From assembly GCA_022572105.1 (NCBI GenBank), contig JACZWN010000129.1, positions 1 through 9,998 on the forward strand: 9,998 nt of DNA. The letters run 5' to 3'. Source of the stretch: Pseudomonadota bacterium (GTDB taxonomy: Bacteria; Pseudomonadota; Alphaproteobacteria; Kiloniellales; J153). Every line of letters starts with the position of its first letter. Positions within the stretch are counted from its first letter, which is position 1. The notes under the pieces are model-generated. The model had not been told where the DNA came from. It made no database searches and worked only from the letters and a program-made list of their open reading frames with translations. The translations under genes were made by a program, and so were the position numbers. Shown piece by piece: positions 1-7,507 of this stretch.

Positions 1-111
1 CATGTCCGCGTTTCGTCCCCTTTAGGGCACAGCGGACGGCAGGGCGAAGATTGGGAAAGTGCGCTGAAGGAAACCTTGGTCGAATCGGGTCTTGCGTCCC
101 CGCCGCTGCCC

Positions 112-375
112 TCAGGCGGGCAGGCCTAGAGCGCCCTCGGTGGCGATCTGGGCCGTGTCCAAGGCCGCGCGCAGGCGCGCGAGTTCGGCCTCGCTCAACT
201 TCATGAGCGGCGGGCGCACGACCGTCTTGTCCAGGCGGCCGAGCAGGACCAGCGCCTCCTTCATGCGGTTGTGCATGTCCAGGAAGGGCGGGGCGTAGAA
301 GGCCTGGACCAGGGGGTAGATGCGCGCGTTGAGGGCGCGGGCGCGGGCCTCGGAGGCATGGGTCAAGAATCCCTA
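112..375 (-). pseudogene. C-terminal remnant of a DapA (dihydrodipicolinate synthase) family enzyme
   Basis: The frame reads minus from a stop at 373-375 to a TGA at 112-114, about 84 codons from a TTG at 364-366. The peptide resembles the last part of the DHDPS/NAL lyase family: an ALNARIYPLVQAFY helix, then FLDMHNRMKEALVLLGR, then the VVRPPLMKLSEAELARLR tail. Full-length members are about 300 residues. The (beta/alpha)8 barrel with the Schiff-base lysine and the GxxGE signature is absent, and an in-frame TAG lies three codons upstream of the TTG. No ATG with a ribosome site precedes it. I read it as the 3' stump of a deleted gene. The family includes 5-dehydro-4-deoxyglucarate dehydratase (KdgD), which would suit the uronate genes next door, but the surviving tail cannot set the substrate. 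Family is fairly sure; that it is non-functional is an inference from length. Confidence 0.72.
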
Positions 376-438
376 GAGTTTCGGCCTGCCCATAGCGCGC
401 TGTTCCCGCCCGGTGTCATCGGAGGACGGAACGAAAAA

Positions 439-1563
439 ATGACCAAGATCGAATCGGTTTCCAGTTGCGCGGTCTCCCTGCCGCTGGACCATGTGACCTC
501 GTTCGCCACCCGCACGGTGAGCGAGCGCCACTATCTGCTGGTCAAGGTGCGCGGCGACGACGGCGCCGAGGGCATCGGTTTCTGCTACGTGGGCAGCACG
601 GCGGGCCAGCTCGGCACGGTCGCGGTGCGCGAGCTGCTGGCCCCGGTGCTGGTCGGCGAGGACCCCTACCGGGTCGAGGGCCTGTGGGACGAGATGTACC
701 GGGAATCGGTGCTGCACGGACGCGCGGGCACGGTCATGCGCGCGCTCTCCGCCCTCGACATCGCGATCTGGGACCGCAACGCGCGCGCCAGTAACCTGTC
801 GCTGTCCCGGTTCATGGGCGGCCATGCACGCGAAACCGTGCCGGCCTACGCCAGCGGTGGCTACTACCTCGAGGGCAAGACCCCCGAGATGCTGGGGCAG
901 GAGATGGCCGGTTTCGCGGCCGAGGGTTTCACGGCGGTCAAGATGAAGGTCGGCCGGCTCTCGCCCGAGGCCGAGGAGAACCGTATCGCCGCGGCGCGCG
1001 AGGCGCTCGACCCCGAGGTCTTGCTCATGTTGGACGCCAACAACGCCTGGCGCGACCTGCCGACCGCGCTGGAGTACCTGCGCCGCTACGAGCCCTACGA
1101 GCCCTACTGGATCGAGGAGCCGTTCCCGGTCGACGACATCGATAACCACGCGCGCCTGGTCGAGAACACCCCGGTGACGGTGGCCACCGGCGAAATCGAG
1201 GCCGGCCGCTGGCGCTTCCTGGAGCTCCTGGAGAAGGACGCCGCCGGCATCCTGCAGACCGACGCCGCGGTCTGCGGCGGCATCACCGAGTTCCGGCGCA
1301 TCGCGCAGACCGCGGCCAGCTTCGGCGTGCCGCTCTGTCCCCATTGGTTCCACGACCTCCACGTCCACCTGGTGGCGGCGCTGCCGAATGCGCCTTTCGT
1401 CGAGTATTTCCCGGACGACCAGGTGCTCAACTTCCGCAAGCTGCTCGACCGCCAGCTCGAGCGGCGCGGCGGCGACCTGGTCGTGCCCACGGGCCTGGGC
1501 TTCGGCTTCGACGAGAAGGTGGTGGCAAGCACCGCCATCGTGCCCTGGGCGGAGACTAGATAA
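439..1563 (+). CDS. Enolase-superfamily enzyme, mandelate racemase/muconate lactonizing type (probable sugar-acid dehydratase or cycloisomerase)
   Basis: A 374-residue cytoplasmic enzyme. The ATG at 439 is preferred because GGAGGA lies at 421-426; the frame is open further upstream but that part is not protein-like. The capping domain occupies about residues 1-125, followed by the TIM barrel. Catalytic features match the mandelate racemase subgroup: KMK with K168 and K170, metal ligands D199 (LMLDANNAW), E226/E227 (WIEEPF) and E252 (ATGEIEAG), and a probable D275 (LQTDAA)/H302 (CPHWFHD) acid-base dyad. These enzymes abstract the proton alpha to a carboxylate through an Mg-stabilised enolate; known activities include galactarate, glucarate and galactonate dehydration and galactarolactone cycloisomerisation. 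The downstream neighbour is a uronate dehydrogenase, with an intergenic gap of only 22 bases, so an aldarate or aldarolactone substrate is the best inference. Exact substrate is not determinable from motifs. Confidence 0.92.
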   Translation: MTKIESVSSCAVSLPLDHVTSFATRTVSERHYLLVKVRGDDGAEGIGFCYVGSTAGQLGTVAVRELLAPVLVGEDPYRVEGLWDEMYRESVLHGRAGTVMRALSALDIAIWDRNARASNLSLSRFMGGHARETVPAYASGGYYLEGKTPEMLGQEMAGFAAEGFTAVKMKVGRLSPEAEENRIAAAREALDPEVLLMLDANNAWRDLPTALEYLRRYEPYEPYWIEEPFPVDDIDNHARLVENTPVTVATGEIEAGRWRFLELLEKDAAGILQTDAAVCGGITEFRRIAQTAASFGVPLCPHWFHDLHVHLVAALPNAPFVEYFPDDQVLNFRKLLDRQLERRGGDLVVPTGLGFGFDEKVVASTAIVPWAETR

Positions 1564-1567
1564 TACC

Positions 1568-1583
1568 AAGGAGGCAAGGGGAG
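1568..1583 (+). promoter_or_regulatory. Double Shine-Dalgarno for udh
   Basis: AAGGAGG at 1568-1574 and a second purine stretch AAGGGGAG at 1576-1583 precede the ATG at 1586. They lie directly after the TAA of the enolase-superfamily gene, which supports this start and cotranscription of the two genes. Confidence 0.7.
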
Positions 1584-1585
1584 CC

Positions 1586-2395
1586 ATGCAGCGGGTACTC
1601 ATTACCGGCGCCGCGGGCAACATCGGCGGCGTGCTGCGCGCGGGCTTGGGCGGCGTCTATCCGGCGCTCAGGCTGTCGGACATCAAACCTTTGGGCGCGG
1701 CCCGGGCGGGCGAGGAACTCGTGCAAGCGGACCTGCGCGATCTGGCCGAGGTCGAGGCGGTCATGGCGGGGGTGGATGCGGTCGTGCACCTGGGCGGGGT
1801 GTCGGTGGAGGACGCCTGGGCGCCGATTCACGAGGTCAACATCATCGGCTGCTACCACGTCTTCGAGGCGGCCCGGCGCCAGGGCGTGAAGCGCGTGGTC
1901 TTCGCCAGCTCCAACCACGTGATCGGCTACCACCGGCGCTCCGGGCGCATCGACGATACCGCCATGTTCCGGCCCGACAGCCGCTACGGCCTGAGCAAGC
2001 TGTTCGGCGAGGGCCTGGGCCGGCTCTACGCCGACAAGCACGGGATCGCCTGCGTCGCGCTTCGCATCGGCTCGTTCCAACCCAAGCCCAAGGACCTGCG
2101 CATGCTCTCCACCTGGATCAGCCACCGCGACATGGTGCGCCTCGTGCGCCGCGCACTCGAGGCCGAGGGCGTGCACTTCGAGATCGTCTACGGGGTCTCG
2201 GCCAACGACCGCAACTGGTGGGACAACCCGGGTGCCGCGCGCATCGGCTATGCGCCACAGGACAACGCCGAAGACCACGCCGAGGAGATCCTGAGCCAAA
2301 TGGCGCCCGAGGACGAGCCGGAGATCGAGCGGACCTTCCACGGCGGCCCGTTCTGCGCCATGGAGTTCTCGGGCGATCCCTCGAAGATCGCGTGA
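1586..2395 (+). CDS. udh: Uronate dehydrogenase (NAD-dependent, SDR/epimerase fold)
   Basis: 269 residues, the usual size for bacterial uronate dehydrogenases, which oxidise D-galacturonate or D-glucuronate to the 1,5-aldarolactone with NAD+. The Rossmann dinucleotide motif is GAAGNIG at residues 8-14, with D32 (LSDIKP) placed to select NAD. The catalytic YxxxK is Y134/K138 (RYGLSKLFGE), with S108/S109 in FASSNHVIGY as the catalytic serine region. Family hallmarks beyond generic epimerases are HLGGVSVE (69-75), NIIGCYHVFEAAR, RMLSTWISH (172-180) and YGVSANDRNWWDN (202-214), which closely resemble the Agrobacterium-type enzyme as I remember it. The start follows a strong ribosome site. The gene sits between an enolase-superfamily enzyme and a SUMF1-like protein, all on the plus strand with short gaps, so one operon is likely. 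Some relatives act on other sugar acids; the class is secure, the exact sugar is not. Confidence 0.9.
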   Translation: MQRVLITGAAGNIGGVLRAGLGGVYPALRLSDIKPLGAARAGEELVQADLRDLAEVEAVMAGVDAVVHLGGVSVEDAWAPIHEVNIIGCYHVFEAARRQGVKRVVFASSNHVIGYHRRSGRIDDTAMFRPDSRYGLSKLFGEGLGRLYADKHGIACVALRIGSFQPKPKDLRMLSTWISHRDMVRLVRRALEAEGVHFEIVYGVSANDRNWWDNPGAARIGYAPQDNAEDHAEEILSQMAPEDEPEIERTFHGGPFCAMEFSGDPSKIA

Positions 2396-2439
2396 GCCCG
2401 GCCGCTTGCCCGCTCACCGGCGGCGCGCGAAAGGCCGGG

Positions 2440-3249
2440 ATGGTGCGCACCGCGAGCCTCTTTATCGGCGCCCTCGTGCTGGGCGCGCGGGTCGCGGCGG
2501 CCGAGCCGCCGGCGCTCGATCTCATCGCCGTGCCCGGCGGCGAGTTCGTCATGGGCGACCCGCAGGGCGAGCCCGACGAGGCGCCCAAGAGGACCCGCGT
2601 CGTCGCCTTCGGGATCATGCGCCACGAGGTCACGAACCGGCAGTTCGCCGCCTTCGTCGCGGCCGGCGGTTACCGCAGCGACGTGGAGGCCGCGGGCGCG
2701 GGCTACGTCTGGACCGGGCGCTGGCGGCGCGTCGAAGGCGCCGACTGGCGCCGCCCCGAGGGCCCGGACAGCACCATCGCCGACAAGCCCGACCATCCGG
2801 TGGTCCAGGTCTCGGCCCGGGACGCCGCCGCCTTCTGCGCCTGGGCGGGCCTGCGCCTGCCGAGCGAAACGGAATGGGAGTTCGCCGCGCGCGGGAGCGA
2901 CGGCCGGCGCTATCCCTGGGGCGACGAGGCGCCGGAGCAGGGCGCGGGCGCCCGCGCCAACTTCGGCACCGTGGCCTGCTGCGCGCCCGATGCCGCCGAC
3001 GGCTACCGCACCACCGCGCCGGTCGGCAGCTACGCGCGAGGCGCCTCGCCCTTCGGGCTCCTGGACATGGCCGGCAACGTCTGGGAGTGGACGGCGAGCC
3101 GCTTCCCCGGCAAGCCCCACGAAGTGGCGCTACGCGGCGGCGGCTGGGGCAACAACCCCTACTGCCTGCGCGCCGCTTACCGGCACGGCAACCCGCCCGG
3201 TATCGGCCTCGACATGGTCGGCTTCAGGTGCGCGGGGGATGGGGAGTAG
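2440..3249 (+). CDS. Secreted SUMF1/FGE-sulfatase-domain protein lacking one catalytic cysteine
   Basis: 269 residues from the ATG at 2440. This start gives a clean signal peptide: short MVR n-region, hydrophobic TASLFIGALVLGA core, and a likely cleavage after VAAA near residue 21. An alternative GTG at 2392 overlaps the udh stop (GTGA) but would add 16 residues in front of the signal. The SUMF1 fold is clear: VPGGEFVMGD (31-40), RHEVTNRQF (61-69), HPVVQVSARDAAAFCAWAG (119-137), LRLPSETEWEFAARG (138-152), YPWGDE (158-163), GLLDMAGNVWEW (206-217) and VGFRC (260-264). True formylglycine-generating enzymes use two cysteines five residues apart; here C242 (NNPYC) is kept but the segment after RGGGW (230-241) has no cysteine. 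No sulfatase is nearby. A sulfatase-maturase role is therefore doubtful; NirV-like, ligand-binding or other SUMF1-family roles are alternatives. Confidence 0.85.
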   Translation: MVRTASLFIGALVLGARVAAAEPPALDLIAVPGGEFVMGDPQGEPDEAPKRTRVVAFGIMRHEVTNRQFAAFVAAGGYRSDVEAAGAGYVWTGRWRRVEGADWRRPEGPDSTIADKPDHPVVQVSARDAAAFCAWAGLRLPSETEWEFAARGSDGRRYPWGDEAPEQGAGARANFGTVACCAPDAADGYRTTAPVGSYARGASPFGLLDMAGNVWEWTASRFPGKPHEVALRGGGWGNNPYCLRAAYRHGNPPGIGLDMVGFRCAGDGE

Positions 3250-3263
3250 GGGACGCGGCCCCT
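3248..3263. terminator. Possible shared hairpin between convergent genes
   Basis: AGGGG (3248-3252), a six-base loop, then CCCCT (3259-3263) sits in the 18-base gap between two convergent stop codons and overlaps the TAG at 3247-3249. There is no T-run on either side, so termination is only suggested by position and symmetry. Confidence 0.3.
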
Positions 3264-3267
3264 GCCT

Positions 3268-6000
3268 TCAGACCTCGATCACGATGCTGGTCTTGGGCTT
3301 GGAGCAGCAAATCAGCACGCAGCCCGGGTCCGGTTCGTCGAGGGGTTCCTCGAGGTATTCGACCTCCCCTTCGACCAACGCGCACATGCAGGTGTGGCAG
3401 ATGCCCGAGCGGCAACTGTAGTCCGGGCTGAGGCCCTGTCGTTCGGCCATATCCAGGATGCTCTCGCAGGCCGGGTCCCAAGCGGCGGTGATGCCCGAGC
3501 GCGCGAAAGTGACCTGAATGCCGCGGGCGAGTTCCGCGTCGGCGGTGGGCGCCGAGGCCAGGCCGAGGGGCTTGGACTCCTCTTTCAGCACCGAGGCCGG
3601 ACCGAAGAACTCGTAGTGGATGCGCGCCTCCGAGACATCGAGGGAGAGCAGGCCGCAGTAAAGCGACTTCATGAAGGGCGGCGGCCCGCAGAGGAAGAAA
3701 TCGTAATCGTCGAAGGGGAGCACCCGCTTCAACAAGGCGATATCGACGCGGCCCTCGCTGTCGTAGTCGCGACCCTGGATGTCGGCTGGCGCGGGCTCGC
3801 TGTAACGGATATGGACATGAACGTTCTGGTGCGCTTCGGCGAGACGGCGAACCTGGGCGCCCATGGCGTGCTCGCGACCGCTGCGCGTGCCGTGGATGAA
3901 CCAGACGGGTCGCCGCGCACCGCTCCGGGCGATCGCGTTCAGCATGCCGATCATGGGCGTGAGCCCCACGCCGCCGCTGAGCAGCACGACCGCCCGGTCG
4001 CCCTCCGGGTCGAGATGGAACTTGCCACGCGGCGCGCCGACGCGCAGTTTCGTGCCGACCTCGACTCGGTCGTGAAAATGATTGGACGACAGCCCGGGCG
4101 GCAGATGCGGCCGGTCCGCGGGAGCGGGCTCGCACTTTATGCTGATGCGATAATACTCGGGACTGGGGGCATCGGAGAGCGAGTAGGTGCGGATGACCGG
4201 CTTTGCCTGGCCCGCAATATTCAGCTCGAAGGTGAGGAACTGGCCCGGCAGGTAGCCGGGCAAGGGCGCGCCATCTTCCGGCACCAGGTAGAATGAGGTG
4301 ATGACCTCGCTCTCGGGCACCTTCCGGTCGACGACAAAGTCGCGGAAGCCTTCGCGCCCTTGGGCCGCCGTTTCCGCCTTGGCCAGGCGCTCCGCGAACG
4401 ACCCTTTCCAACCGTGCGAGAGCGCTGGAATGCTCAGGGCTTTGCTGGCCCCATCCAGGTTTTCCTTGTCGAAATACAGCAGATTGTTGACATCCCGCAC
4501 CGTCATGCCCCGCGGGTCGCGCCGGACGAGCTCGATCGGGTCGCCGGCGCCGACCTCGCCTTCCTCGAGGACGCGGAAATAAAAACCCACGCGGCCGCTC
4601 GCCAGAAACCGATTCTGGAATCCCTCGACCCCCATCTTGATGGCCAGCTTGTAGCAGGGCACGCGCGGTTGGCTGACCTCGACCAAGGCGCCACCGATTC
4701 GAAAGACATCGCCGACACAGATCTCGTCGTCGAGCATGCCCTCGACGGTGAAATTCTCCCCGAACTGGCCGAGGCTGAAATCGTCGCGCCCGAGTTCGCG
4801 CGTCCAGTAGGCGTAGTTCTCGAAAGAATACGCATAGACCGCCCGGAAGCTGCCGCCGTGGCCCCAGAGGTCCGCCTGCCCGTCGCCCTCCAGGTTCAGT
4901 CTGCGCAGCATCACGCGGCGCTCCACCGGCTCCTTGAAGATGCCGGTCGTGACGGTCTTGCCCTCGTGCACGACGTCCTTGGGCATCGACAGGTTGACGG
5001 ACTTAAGTTTCATGGGCGCCTGCACCGCCACGGGCTCCCGGTCGATGTCAACGTCTTCCAATTTGTCGAGGACCGGGGAATAATCCTGGAACGCCCAGAT
5101 GAGCGGCAGGGCGTGCTCTATGCGCAGCGTCGCCTCGACGCTGAAGGCCACGACCCGCTCGGCGCCGGGGAAGCGTTGCCTGTGCGCCGGCTCCCAGAGG
5201 ATCTCGGCCTCGCCGGTGACCTGGAGCGTATCGCCGGATTCGAAGTCGATGAACAGCAGGCCGCACTTCGGGTTTACCGAAATGTTGCCCAGGGTGTTGA
5301 ACAAGCAGTTCCCGGCATAGTCCGGGACCAAGAGCAAGGTCTCGTGCGCGACCAAGACGAAGCCCGGCCGGCCGCCACGGTGCGAGACGTCGACCCCGTG
5401 GCTCCAATCGTCCCGGCCTTCGGAGAATTGACTGGCGATGAACAAGGTATCGGCGCGGGCGATCAGGGCGGCTTCGGCCGTGTTCAACCGGTCTGCGCGA
5501 TGGACCGGTCTTTTCTCTCCGATGGCCGCGAGGTCGCCACCGAGCGTGGGCCGGCGGGCCTGTATGTATTTTGGACAGTTCCCGAAGCTTTGGACGACAT
5601 GGACCGCGAAGCCGTCCGCGCCCCTACGAATCACCTTGCCGTTCACCCGCGTGCGCTGCCGAGTCTGGAGATCGATCCCTAGAATTCCAACATCCGCGCC
5701 CTCAACGAGGGTGTCGCTCGCCGGGTCTCCGTAGATCGTCCGCGCGTTTATGTCGAGCGTACGGGCGTCGGCGGCGCGAACGAAACCCGGCTCCCCGGCC
5801 AGCACCGACGCCCAGGACCGGCCCGCGGCATCGACGGTGCCGAGGATAAGGAACGGGAGCGACGGGAAGAATTCCCGATGGTCTTGCGGCAGGTGATCGC
5901 GGATCAGCTTGCGGCCCAGCCGCTCCATCTTGTCCCGTTTGCCGAGCCGGGATTGGATCTCTTTTTCGCCCCGGTGAAACGGTGAGGTGTGTTTTTCCAT
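3268..6000 (-). CDS. Four-module PPOX / MOSC / ferredoxin reductase / [2Fe-2S] ferredoxin fusion oxidoreductase
   Basis: 910 residues from the ATG at 5998-6000, preceded by GGGAGG; an in-frame codon at 6069 is weaker. Order: (1) pyridoxamine-5'-phosphate-oxidase-like FMN-type region, about 40-300 (FLILGTVDAAGRSWASVLAG; later VLVAHETLLLVPDYAGN, LGNISVNPKCGLLFID). (2) MOSC module of YiiM type, about 333-490, with DLWGHGG, GQFGENFTVEG and the conserved cysteine C449 in QPRVPCYKL, followed by the usual three-helix tail. (3) Reductase, about 560-800: FAD motif RTYSLSD (604-610), NAD motif GGVGLTP (676-682) and CGPPPFM (771-777). (4) Plant-type ferredoxin, about 825-910, with [2Fe-2S] ligands C863, C868, C871 and C898. 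Electrons would run NAD(P)H to FAD to Fe-S, perhaps on to a molybdenum-linked or FMN-bound acceptor. No signal peptide or membrane segment, so cytoplasmic. Substrate is unknown. It is transcribed convergently to the udh operon. Confidence 0.92.
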   Translation of the reverse strand: MEKHTSPFHRGEKEIQSRLGKRDKMERLGRKLIRDHLPQDHREFFPSLPFLILGTVDAAGRSWASVLAGEPGFVRAADARTLDINARTIYGDPASDTLVEGADVGILGIDLQTRQRTRVNGKVIRRGADGFAVHVVQSFGNCPKYIQARRPTLGGDLAAIGEKRPVHRADRLNTAEAALIARADTLFIASQFSEGRDDWSHGVDVSHRGGRPGFVLVAHETLLLVPDYAGNCLFNTLGNISVNPKCGLLFIDFESGDTLQVTGEAEILWEPAHRQRFPGAERVVAFSVEATLRIEHALPLIWAFQDYSPVLDKLEDVDIDREPVAVQAPMKLKSVNLSMPKDVVHEGKTVTTGIFKEPVERRVMLRRLNLEGDGQADLWGHGGSFRAVYAYSFENYAYWTRELGRDDFSLGQFGENFTVEGMLDDEICVGDVFRIGGALVEVSQPRVPCYKLAIKMGVEGFQNRFLASGRVGFYFRVLEEGEVGAGDPIELVRRDPRGMTVRDVNNLLYFDKENLDGASKALSIPALSHGWKGSFAERLAKAETAAQGREGFRDFVVDRKVPESEVITSFYLVPEDGAPLPGYLPGQFLTFELNIAGQAKPVIRTYSLSDAPSPEYYRISIKCEPAPADRPHLPPGLSSNHFHDRVEVGTKLRVGAPRGKFHLDPEGDRAVVLLSGGVGLTPMIGMLNAIARSGARRPVWFIHGTRSGREHAMGAQVRRLAEAHQNVHVHIRYSEPAPADIQGRDYDSEGRVDIALLKRVLPFDDYDFFLCGPPPFMKSLYCGLLSLDVSEARIHYEFFGPASVLKEESKPLGLASAPTADAELARGIQVTFARSGITAAWDPACESILDMAERQGLSPDYSCRSGICHTCMCALVEGEVEYLEEPLDEPDPGCVLICCSKPKTSIVIEV

Positions 6001-6069
6001 CGCCCGCCTCCCGGTCGCGACACCGCCATGGAACGCAGTGCACCGGTAAGGACGCCGCAAGACGCTCAA

Positions 6070-6284
6070 GGGCCTGCACGGGCCGCTAACTTACCGATGC
6101 CGTGGCCTGCTTATGCCTGAAATTCATGGTAGGAACTTCATCGGCGGGACACCAGGACCATTTCCCCGACTACACGCTCGAGACCGGCAGGGGCGCGGAA
6201 TCCACTATCCAAGCGCTGGCCGGCACGCGGGCAGCCCTGGGGGCTAGACGGGCCGTGCGGCGCGCCCGCCGGGCGGGTCTTGCC
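6070..6284. other. Non-coding gap upstream of the fusion oxidoreductase gene
   Basis: This gap separates the TRAP remnant from the fusion gene, both on the minus strand, and should hold the fusion gene's promoter. No convincing -35/-10 pair or known operator was seen. A GC-rich inverted repeat CCCGCC-G-GGCGGG lies at 6265-6277, just past the TRAP remnant stop; it lacks a T-run on the minus strand and is at most a weak terminator. A plus-strand open frame here (from 6102) resembles no family. Confidence 0.4.
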
Positions 6285-6671
6285 TCAATGGAACTGTCCG
6301 GGCAGCCACATGGCGATGCCGGGGTAGATCATCAGAAGCACGATCATGACGGTGGTGCGCATGGTGCCTTTCACCGCCTCGCGCAGCATGTTAAGGGTCG
6401 GCGTCTTGCTCGCCGCGGCCTGGATCAGCGCGCCGACGACCCCGAGCGAGGCGGCCTCGGTCGGGGTCGCGATGCCCGCGTAAATGGAGCCGATGGCCGC
6501 GTTCCATTCCTGCGCGCACGCGGCGGCGCAACGCATAACCTCCCAGCCCTTGAGGCCGAGCTCGGTGATCGCCGGGATATCGGCGGTCAGCGCGCCGCCC
6601 GACTTCTCGGGGATCGCTTGGGTCCAGAACGGCCTCTCGTGCTTCTGGTAGTCGCTCAGGTTCGCCCCTGA
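6285..6671 (-). pseudogene. Collapsed TRAP transporter: DctP fragment fused in frame to DctM fragments
   Basis: Read minus, about 128 codons to the TGA at 6285-6287. Codons covering about 6531-6671 (ANLSDYQKHERPFW, then SGGALTADIPAITELGLKG and WEVMR) look like the early mature part of a DctP-type periplasmic solute-binding protein, without signal peptide or the rest of the protein. After a short unplaceable stretch, codons from about 6500 down encode IGSIYAGIATPTEAASLGVV and TLNMLREAVKGTMRTTVMI, the conserved core of the large permease DctM. The last residues, LLMIYPGIAMWLPGQF, look like the extreme DctM C-terminus, so a further section of permease is missing. In TRAP operons the order is usually dctP-dctQ-dctM, so one deletion would remove dctQ and join the outer genes. 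No start codon with a ribosome site precedes it, and the frame overlaps the hydro-lyase stop. It cannot make a working transporter. Confidence 0.78.
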
Positions 6672-7507
6672 GCCGACGGCATCGCCCGGCCCGGTTGGTT
6701 GCTTGCTTGCGTACTCGCTAGATCGGTGATCAGCATCGAACCCGGTTTGTGGGTGATGCAGATCGACGGGCGCGCCGCGCGGATCGCCACCTGCGGCGTC
6801 ACCCCGCAGGCCCAGAACACCGGTATCTCGCCGGTGCGGATGTCGGGCGCGTCGCCCCAGTCCGGCCGGCTCAGATCCGCGATCCCGATCGCCGCCGGAT
6901 CGCCCAGGTGGACGGGCGCGCCGTGGGCCGCCGGGAAGCGCGAGGTGACCTCGACCGCCTTGATCGCGTCGGCCGGCACGAGGGGCCGCATGGACACCAC
7001 CATGGGGCCTCGGAACGGTCCGGCCGGCGTGGTCGCGATGTCGGTGACGTACACGGCGACCGTGGCGCCGGTCTCGATGTGGCGCAGCGGCACGCCTTCG
7101 TCGAGCAGCGCCTGTTCGAAGGAGAACGAGCAGCCCAGGACGAAGGCGACGAAATCGTCGCGCCAAAGGTCGATGATATCGCCCGGCTGATCGGCCAGCT
7201 CGCCGTTGCGGTAGACGTTGTAGCGCGGCACGTCGGTACGAATGTCGATGTCGGCGCCGAGCGTTCTCAGCATGGGATCGCCGCTGTCGGAGACCCCGAC
7301 CAGGGGGCAGGGCTTCGGATTGCGTTGGCAATAACGCGCGAAGTCGAGCGCCAGATCGCCCGGCAAGATGGCCAGATTGCCCTGGAGATACCCCGGCGCC
7401 AGGCCCGCCGTCTGTCCGTCGTATCGGCCCGCGCGGATGCGCATGCGCGCTTCGTGAGCCGGCGCATCGGCCGACGCTCCGATCATCGCCACGGACGCCC
7501 GGGCCAT
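6656..7507 (-). CDS. DUF1445/YcsI family putative hydro-lyase (D-glutamate cyclase-like)
   Basis: 283 residues from the ATG at 7505-7507, preceded by a purine-rich ribosome site; the frame is open upstream but only as an out-of-frame shadow of phnA. Family hallmarks run the length of the protein: TAGLAPGYLQGNLAILP (33-49), FARYCQRNPKPCPL (56-69), DIRTDVPRYNVYRNG (88-102), LWRDDFVAFVLGCSFSFE (114-131), VPLRHIE (139-145), GPMVVSMRP (167-175), VTSRFPAAHGAPVHLGDP (187-204) and IPVFWACGVTPQ (228-239). Bacterial members are annotated as putative hydro-lyases; the vertebrate homologue cyclises D-glutamate to 5-oxo-D-proline. The family normally ends soon after the HxPGxMxxTDL segment (253-263). Here about 20 unrelated residues follow and overlap the TRAP remnant, so the natural C-terminus seems to be replaced at a junction. 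The core is intact and may be functional. It lies downstream of phnA in the same direction with a 215-base gap. Confidence 0.9.
   Translation of the reverse strand: MARASVAMIGASADAPAHEARMRIRAGRYDGQTAGLAPGYLQGNLAILPGDLALDFARYCQRNPKPCPLVGVSDSGDPMLRTLGADIDIRTDVPRYNVYRNGELADQPGDIIDLWRDDFVAFVLGCSFSFEQALLDEGVPLRHIETGATVAVYVTDIATTPAGPFRGPMVVSMRPLVPADAIKAVEVTSRFPAAHGAPVHLGDPAAIGIADLSRPDWGDAPDIRTGEIPVFWACGVTPQVAIRAARPSICITHKPGSMLITDLASTQASNQPGRAMPSAQGRT

Noticed and set aside
1..30. Possible minus-strand gene start (CAT at 1-3 with a purine stretch upstream)
   Set aside because: Only the start codon would lie in the window, so nothing can be tested.
1087..1108. Short tandem repeat ACGAGCCCT giving YEPYEPY in the enolase-superfamily protein
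   Set aside because: Two copies only, inside a conserved gene just before the WIEEPF motif; a trivial in-frame duplication at most.
373..1623. Long minus-strand open frame (about 416 codons) opposite the enolase-superfamily gene
   Set aside because: It mirrors a clearly conserved gene on the other strand; its peptide is arginine/alanine/valine-rich with no family resemblance, a normal by-product of high GC.
4360..5682. Plus-strand open frame of about 440 codons inside the fusion oxidoreductase
   Set aside because: It is antisense to conserved MOSC and PPOX coding sequence, has no recognisable motif, and is explained by codon bias of the real gene.
6265..6277. Inverted repeat CCCGCC-G-GGCGGG as an intrinsic terminator
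   Set aside because: No T-run on the minus strand, a very short loop, and GC-rich palindromes are frequent by chance here.
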